Assembly: GCA_016286075.1 (NCBI GenBank)
Contig: JAEERZ010000015.1
Location: forward strand, 1 to 19,640
Source: Selenomonadaceae bacterium
GTDB taxonomy: Bacteria; Bacillota; Negativicutes; Selenomonadales; Selenomonadaceae
Length of the DNA: 19,640 nucleotides
Reading direction: 5' to 3'
A program made the position numbers and the translations under genes. Shown here piece after piece: positions 15,601-19,640 of this stretch. Positions within the stretch are counted from its first letter, which is position 1. Every line of letters begins with the position of its first letter. The notes under the pieces were generated by a model that searched no databases, was not told where the DNA came from, and saw nothing but the letters and a program-made list of their open reading frames with translations.

Positions 15601-16326
15601 ATCGTAACGGTGATTGCTTTCCGCCTCGAATACGGGATTGAAATAGATGACGGAAACGCCCATCTCTTTCAGATACGGAAGCTTCGCCCGCACGCCGGCG
15701 ATATTGCCGCCGTAAAAGTCGTAAGCGATAATCTCTTTCGTGTCCGGATCCTTATAATAGCAAGGTGCGTCCTTCCACGAAGCGTGAATCACCGCGCCGC
15801 GCTTCTCTTTCTCGATAATGTGTTCGCGATAAAAACGGTCGGGGAAAATTTGATACATCACCGCACGGCGGAACCACGCCGGCGTCGTCGCGCCAACATC
15901 GTAGACCGTGATCTGAAACGAGCCGGGAGGCATATCCGAAATGCCGCCCTCTCCGCCCAAGCCGCTGACGTTCCCGTAAAAGCAGACCCGGCTCTCATTC
16001 ACGAAAAGAATGAAATAGTACCACAAAAGCCCGCCTTCCTCCGGCAGGTCGAGTATCGCGCCCAGCCAACGCCCGCCGTCAAAAGGAGGCAACGGTTCTC
16101 CCGCTGCCTCCTCCACGTTCCTGCCGTCCTCCGCGCGGACATACTCCGCCAACGGAATCAGCGTCTCGCCTACGCCGTCGCGCCAAACGCGCACCTGCCC
16201 CCGGACGGACGACGCCCCTTCCACATAGAGCGCAAGGCGCACCTGTCCTCCCGCCTCCACGGCTCCCACGGGAAAGCGAAACGCCGCATTCCGGGAATCA
16301 TGCCTGATTTTGAGTTCCGCAGCCAA
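12682..16326 (-). CDS. Bifunctional GH13 amylase/debranching enzyme fused to 4-alpha-glucanotransferase (GH77)
   Basis: A 1214-aa fusion acting on glycogen or maltodextrin. Residues 1-145 are a beta-rich N-terminal domain. Residues 150-685 are a GH13 barrel with C-terminal domain: region I DGVFSH (D276), nucleophile D366 in GWRLDVID, acid/base E395 in GEVW, and SHD (H469, D470). After a short linker (about 688-700), residues 701-1214 form a MalQ-like GH77 domain starting GVLLHPTSFPS, with nucleophile D1005 in RIDHFRGL, acid/base E1053 in AEDLG and D1105 in GTHDNN. All catalytic residues of both halves are present. Similar fusions are often annotated GlgX/4-alpha-glucanotransferase, but whether the GH13 half cuts alpha-1,6 or alpha-1,4 bonds cannot be read here. 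A Ser/Gly/Cys-rich insert (791-808) interrupts GH77. The start is TTG at 16326, the first start after an in-frame TGA, with AAGGA 11 nt upstream. It follows glgA by 22 nt. Confidence 0.92.
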   Translation of the reverse strand: MAAELKIRHDSRNAAFRFPVGAVEAGGQVRLALYVEGASSVRGQVRVWRDGVGETLIPLAEYVRAEDGRNVEEAAGEPLPPFDGGRWLGAILDLPEEGGLLWYYFILFVNESRVCFYGNVSGLGGEGGISDMPPGSFQITVYDVGATTPAWFRRAVMYQIFPDRFYREHIIEKEKRGAVIHASWKDAPCYYKDPDTKEIIAYDFYGGNIAGVRAKLPYLKEMGVSVIYFNPVFEAESNHRYDTGDYKKIDPLLGTNEEFADFCREARKEGIRVILDGVFSHTGANSRYFNKKGAYDSVGAWQSPNSPYTKWYDFIEYPNKYHSWWGFETLPNVVETEPSYMEFIITAKDSVLHHWAEAGVSGWRLDVIDELPPKFSQAFYRELKKTDKDMVLIGEVWEDASNKSSYGEQRMYLAGHEIDGAMNYPFRTIVLDFLLGRTNGKAVSRRIESLRENYPKHNFYAMMNLLGSHDVERITTLLGEAPEPGESEAERAGFRLDADHLALARARLAVAFVWQMTFPGVPSIYYGDEIAMQGYRDPYNRAPYDWAGGDAALREKAKEAVRLRNENAALSTGGFVPILAEGDVYAYARVVRGDADAFGEGAEDGVFVVALNRGQEPVKIELPVGDFATGKFVSVYQTEPWEGAKEKNADAKRAADADGSVIAPDGKKILSIKGGQLHVTLPPISASVWQEKKPPRRFSRMAGVLLHPTSFPSEWGVGDIGDEAERFLDFLQKAGQRVWQILPLGPVGPGNSPYQPPSAFAGNPLLLSPEKIARDGWLTEDDLEWGKTALGCSRSYSGGSPQSHPCTASAVNYVRAWAVKAGALRRAWQRFQKKPPADFAAFCEKEAAWLDDYALFTAASEENGGKAWMDWEPSLRDREPAALEALRQRAADAVAFVKFQQYLFDRQWQSLHNLAASKGIRIFGDMPLYLAQNSADVWAHRSLFALAKDGRAEKVAGVPPDYFSEDGQLWGNPLYDWEAMQKDGFAWWANRVARLLSLVDVVRIDHFRGLASYWEVDAKETTAKNGQWKKGPGVLLLHALRQRLGDNLPIVAEDLGVQSEDVERLLETSGFPGMKVMEFECLGNGTPRAGVAAPENCVIYTGTHDNNTAAGWYLDDLGYEDRAKVAAWLGVMPELEGGAEETAKKVAEKLVEAAYASEARLAVVPVQDILALNGRHRMNLPGTPEGNWSWRVKAGKLDEKAAERLAALVKKYGR
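13903..13959 (-). other. In-frame extra segment within the GH77 domain
   Basis: About 19 codons (residues 790-808, reading GCSRSYSGGSPQSHPCTAS) lie where other MalQ proteins run straight from the LEWG-like strand into the VNY...LRRA helix. The composition, rich in Ser, Gly, Pro and Cys, is unlike the alanine- and lysine-rich flanks. It may be an inserted short repeat or a species-specific loop. Confidence 0.4.
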
Positions 16327-16348
16327 CTTTCTTCACATCCTTGATCGT

Positions 16349-17797
16349 TTATCCGGCAAGCCTTTTGTAAAGCGCCTTGTATTCCCTCGCCGCATGCTCC
16401 CAACTGTAATCCTCCCGCATAGCGTTCTGAATCAACCGCTTCCAACTGCCAAAATCGCGGAACAGCGTCAGCGCCTTTTTAATGGTGGACATCATTTCAT
16501 GGGCGTTGTAATTCTCGAACAGGAATCCGTTGCCCCTCCGCGTGGATTTATTGTACGGGACGACCGTATCCCTGAGACCGCCGGTAGCGCGAACCACCGG
16601 GATGGAGCCGTAGCGCATCGCGATCAGCTGCCCGATGCCGCAGGGCTCGTATGCCGACGGCATCAGGAAAATCGACGACGCCGCATAAATGCGCTGGGCC
16701 ATCTCGTCGGAGAAATAGATGTTCGTCGATACCTTCGTCGGGTGACGCCAGGCCAGTTCCTTGAACCAATCCTCATAAACCTTGTCGCCCACGCCCAAGA
16801 GTACGAACTGCATGGACTCATGCTCCAAAAGCTCGTCCAGTACGCGAATGACGAGATCGAGCCCCTTCGGCGCCACCAGCCGGGACACCATCGCGACCAA
16901 CGGCGTTTGGCGTTCCACCGGCAGATCGAGCATCCGCTGCAGCGCCGCCTTGTTGTCGATCTTCTTTTCCATGGCGTCCTTCACGTTGTAATTGGTGAAC
17001 GGATCCTTCAGGTACGGATCCGTTTCCGGGTTGTACAGGTCGAAATCAAGGCCGTTCACGATGCCGTGGAGACTGCCGGAGCGGCTCCTGAGCAGCCCGT
17101 CCAGCCCCTCGCCGAAGTAATCATACTGTATCTCATCCGCGTAGGTGCGGCTCACCGTCGTCACATTGTCGGAGAAGACGATGGCGGCCTTCATGAAATT
17201 CACAGCGTCGTAATACTCGAAATCGCCGTTGTTGAAATACTGCCAGTCGATACCCAAAACGTCCTCCATGACGTCCTTCGGAAATACGCCCTGATATTTG
17301 AGATTATGGATGGTAAAGACCGTCTTGATTTTCCCATAACGCTCGTCGCCCATGAAGTGGAGCCGCAGATAAACGTTGGTCAACGCCGCGTGCCAATCGT
17401 TGGCGTGAATCACGTCGGGCCAAAAATCCTCATGCTGCGGTATCTCCAGCACAGCGCGGGAGAAAAACGAGAAGCGCTCCGCGTCGTCTCCGTAACCGTA
17501 GAAGCCGTCGCGATAGAAATATTCCTGGTTGTCGATGAAATAAAACGTCACGCCGTCCAAGACCAGCTTGTCGATGCCGAGGAATTTCGTCCGCCACGAC
17601 ACGGTCAGCTCACCGTCGTAGACATGCTCCATCTTGTCCAGATATTTCCTGTCAATCTTTCCGTATTTCGGCATGACGACGCGGACATCCACGCCCTGCT
17701 TCTTCAACGCCTTCGGAAGCGACCCCGCCACGTCCGCAAGCCCGCCCGTCTTGACAAACGGCACGGCCTCCGACGCGACATAGAGAACCTTCAACAT
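16349..17797 (-). CDS. glgA: Glycogen synthase (ADP-glucose type, GT5)
   Basis: This cytoplasmic glucosyltransferase moves glucose from ADP-glucose to the non-reducing end of an alpha-1,4-glucan. The protein is 482 aa, normal for bacterial GlgA, with two Rossmann lobes. N-terminal lobe: KTGGLADV (K16, G18, G19) for the nucleotide sugar, HANDWHA (131-137), and IHNLKYQG (H164). C-terminal lobe: NGLDFDLYNP (248-257), SRLVAPKGLD (R306, K311) and the catalytic EPCGIGQ (E384), followed by TGGLRDTV (405-412). The start ATG at 17797 has AAGGAGG 8 nt upstream. It lies downstream of glgB and 22 nt upstream of the GH13-GH77 gene; the 147-nt gap to glgB holds a repeat-built hairpin. No glgC or glgD for ADP-glucose supply is in the window; these probably lie beyond the right edge. 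Confidence 0.96.
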   Translation of the reverse strand: MLKVLYVASEAVPFVKTGGLADVAGSLPKALKKQGVDVRVVMPKYGKIDRKYLDKMEHVYDGELTVSWRTKFLGIDKLVLDGVTFYFIDNQEYFYRDGFYGYGDDAERFSFFSRAVLEIPQHEDFWPDVIHANDWHAALTNVYLRLHFMGDERYGKIKTVFTIHNLKYQGVFPKDVMEDVLGIDWQYFNNGDFEYYDAVNFMKAAIVFSDNVTTVSRTYADEIQYDYFGEGLDGLLRSRSGSLHGIVNGLDFDLYNPETDPYLKDPFTNYNVKDAMEKKIDNKAALQRMLDLPVERQTPLVAMVSRLVAPKGLDLVIRVLDELLEHESMQFVLLGVGDKVYEDWFKELAWRHPTKVSTNIYFSDEMAQRIYAASSIFLMPSAYEPCGIGQLIAMRYGSIPVVRATGGLRDTVVPYNKSTRRGNGFLFENYNAHEMMSTIKKALTLFRDFGSWKRLIQNAMREDYSWEHAAREYKALYKRLAG

Positions 17798-17828
17798 AGA
17801 AAAAACCTCCTTATGGGAGCGAGAGCTC

Positions 17829-17890
17829 AGAGTGGAGAGTGGAGAGCGGAGATAAAACGTGTAATATCTTCACTCTTCACTCTTCACTCT
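17829..17890. repeat. Hairpin built from heptanucleotide repeats between glgB and glgA
   Basis: The left arm (17829-17854) repeats GAGTGGA-like heptamers and the right arm (17865-17890) repeats TTCACTC. They form 25 pairs with a single mismatch around a 10-nt loop. Read as plus-strand RNA the differences are G-U pairs; on the minus strand, the sense of the glg genes, they become C-A mismatches. It could be an intergenic repeat family, a processing or partial termination element, or replication slippage. Confidence 0.8.
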
Positions 17891-17944
17891 TGATTCTTCA
17901 CCCCTTCATGTTGTTTTATAAATATTAATTATGATAATGAATGT

Positions 17945-19640
17945 TCAGGTTTTCAGCTTCAAGTACACCGTCGCCAACGGCGGTACCGCTATGGCGATAG
18001 ACTGCGGACGATTGTGCCACGGGATCTCGACCGAATGGAACTCGCCTCCCGCCGAGACGCCGGAGCCGCCATACTGCGTATCGTCGCTGTTGAATACCTC
18101 CCGGTAGGTCCCCGGCTCGGGAACGCCGATACGGTAGTCATAATGCACTTCCGGCGTGAAGCTCGAAACGACGACGATGAAGTCCCTGCCGTTTTTCGCA
18201 CGCCGCGCGAACACGAGAATACTGTGGTCTACGTCGCTGCAGTCAATCCACTCGAATCCCCGCCAGTCGAAGTCCTCCTGCCAGAACGCAGGCTGATCCT
18301 TGTAGAAGCGATTCAGGTCGCGGGAATATCTCTGCATTTCCTGATGCTTCGGGTATCCCTCGACGAGATGCCAGTCGAGGCTGTCGTCGAAATTCCACTC
18401 GATGAAGTGCCCGAACTCTCCGCCCATAAACAGGAGCTTCTTTCCCGGGTGCGCCATCCAGTAACCGAAGAACCCCCGAAGCCCCGCGAATTTCTGCCAA
18501 TAGTCGCCGGGCATTTTCTCAATCAGCGAACACTTGCCGTGCACGACCTCGTCGTGGGACAGCGGCAGCACGAAATTTTCCGAGAACGCATACATCAGTG
18601 AGAAGGTCAGCTTGTCCTGGTTCCATTTTCGATAAATCGGGTCGAGGCTCATATATTTCAGGACGTCGTTCATCCAGCCCATATTCCATTTATAGTTGAA
18701 GCCCATGCCGCCCATCCAGATCGGCTTGGAGATCATCGGCCACGAAGTCGATTCCTCGGCGATCATCAGCGCGTCGGGCAGGTACTGGAACACCGCCTCG
18801 TTGAGCTTTTTCAGGAATTCCATCGCTTCAAGGTTGCCGGTGCCGCCGTATTTGTTCGGCAGCCATTCGCCTTCTTCGCGCCCGTAATTCAGATAGAGCA
18901 TATTCGCCACCGCGTCGATGCGCAGGCCGTCGATATGGTATACCTCCATCCAGAAGAGCGCGTTGGAAATCAGGAAGCTCTGCACTTCTGTGCGTCCATA
19001 GTCGAAATTCGTAGTGCCCCAGCCTTTGTTTTCCGCGCGCTGCTCGTTGTCCGACTCGTAGAGGTTTTTCCCGTCGAACATTCGCAAGCCTTGGTCGTCC
19101 TTGCAGAAATGACCGGGCACCCAGTCCATGATAATCGCTATGCCCGCCTCGTGCGCCTTGTCCACGAAATACATGAAGTCCGCCGGTTCCCCGTAGCGGC
19201 TCGTCACCGCGTAGTAACCGGTGGCCTGATAACCCCATGAGCCGTCGAAGGGATGCTCGCAAAGGGGCATCAACTCGATATGCGTGTAATTCATGTCTTT
19301 CGCATAGGAGACGAGCTGGTCGGCCAATTCCCGGTAGGTCAGATAGCCGCCGTCGAGATGCCTGCGCCATGAGCCGAGGTGCACCTCGTAAGTCAGCATC
19401 GGCTTCTCGTAGGACGAGCCTTTTTTCTTCGCCGCCTGATAGTCGGCGTCATGCCACTCAAATTTTGGAAAGTCGTAAGTGCGAGAGGCCGTCAGCGGCT
19501 TTTTCTCGGCATAGAATCCGTAAGGATCGGCCTTCATGATGCGCGGCCCGCCCCATTGAGGGTCGATCGCGTATTTATAGACCGTGCCGGAGGGCAGCCC
19601 CGGAATGAACGTCACCCACGTTTCGCCGTCGCCGAGGCGC
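17945..19640 (-). CDS. glgB: 1,4-alpha-glucan branching enzyme, 5' end outside the window
   Basis: This GH13 enzyme cuts alpha-1,4-glucan and re-attaches the piece in alpha-1,6 linkage to branch glycogen. About 564 codons are visible; the frame runs through the right edge (reading RLGDGETW before VTFIPGL), so the N-terminal carbohydrate-binding region is missing and the true start is unknown. Counting from the codon at 19615, the barrel shows DWVPGHF (D164), nucleophile D234 in GLRIDAVANM, acid/base E287 in IAEEST, and SHDEVVHGK (H354, D355), all canonical for GlgB. GGEFGHFIEWN follows, and the C-terminal beta domain ends in VYLKLKT. It is the upstream member of the operon glgB-glgA-GH13/GH77 and the earliest glycogen gene visible. 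Confidence 0.95.
   Translation of the reverse strand, partial: RLGDGETWVTFIPGLPSGTVYKYAIDPQWGGPRIMKADPYGFYAEKKPLTASRTYDFPKFEWHDADYQAAKKKGSSYEKPMLTYEVHLGSWRRHLDGGYLTYRELADQLVSYAKDMNYTHIELMPLCEHPFDGSWGYQATGYYAVTSRYGEPADFMYFVDKAHEAGIAIIMDWVPGHFCKDDQGLRMFDGKNLYESDNEQRAENKGWGTTNFDYGRTEVQSFLISNALFWMEVYHIDGLRIDAVANMLYLNYGREEGEWLPNKYGGTGNLEAMEFLKKLNEAVFQYLPDALMIAEESTSWPMISKPIWMGGMGFNYKWNMGWMNDVLKYMSLDPIYRKWNQDKLTFSLMYAFSENFVLPLSHDEVVHGKCSLIEKMPGDYWQKFAGLRGFFGYWMAHPGKKLLFMGGEFGHFIEWNFDDSLDWHLVEGYPKHQEMQRYSRDLNRFYKDQPAFWQEDFDWRGFEWIDCSDVDHSILVFARRAKNGRDFIVVVSSFTPEVHYDYRIGVPEPGTYREVFNSDDTQYGGSGVSAGGEFHSVEIPWHNRPQSIAIAVPPLATVYLKLKT

Noticed and set aside
17829..17900. CRISPR-like repeat array
   Set aside because: The units are 7 nt with no spacers, and the whole element folds as one hairpin.

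Overview
The window is high-G+C bacterial chromosome (roughly 58-60% by eye). It carries ten complete protein genes and one gene cut by the right edge; seven of the complete genes and the cut one lie on the minus strand. The gene set suggests an anaerobic or microaerophilic member of the Negativicutes, such as a Selenomonas-like organism: a flavodiiron oxygen/NO reductase, glycogen storage with a debranching/4-alpha-glucanotransferase fusion, a long glutamine synthetase and an MCP. The taxon is inferred from gene style, not proved. A perfect 20-bp palindrome at 620-639 containing the ParB-binding parS sequence suggests the segment lies fairly near the replication origin.

Layout. 1-755: a small unrecognised, AT-richer gene (114-479, minus), a long bidirectional terminator hairpin, the parS site and the terminator of the next gene. 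756-2474: a methyl-accepting chemotaxis protein with its own promoter and terminator. 2585-4967: an alr-trpB operon, with no other trp gene in sight. 5136-7022: a ~628-aa glutamine synthetase with a strong promoter, a ~107-nt leader holding a terminator-like hairpin (candidate attenuator), and a terminator. 7213-10121: the only plus-strand unit. Behind a near-perfect sigma-A promoter come a 77-aa XRE-like helix-turn-helix protein, an exported SGNH/GDSL hydrolase and a flavodiiron protein, all with overlapping ends. It converges on the next operon across a shared bidirectional terminator. 10193-12516: a minus-strand pair, DUF2225 zinc-ribbon/TPR-like protein followed by exported DUF4127 protein, overlapping by ATGA. 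12682-19640: the glycogen operon glgB (5' end outside the window), glgA, then a GH13-GH77 fusion, closed by a terminator.

How it works together. GlgA extends alpha-1,4-glucan, GlgB adds alpha-1,6 branches, and the fusion protein probably cuts and rearranges glucan, so synthesis and turnover are encoded together. Alr supplies D-alanine for peptidoglycan. GlnA assimilates ammonium. The flavodiiron protein removes O2 or NO. The most unusual points are the glnA leader, the GH13-GH77 fusion with an odd insert in its GH77 half, a heptanucleotide-repeat hairpin between glgB and glgA, the HTH/SGNH/flavodiiron operon and the solitary trpB. No RNA gene, insertion sequence, prophage or CRISPR array was seen.
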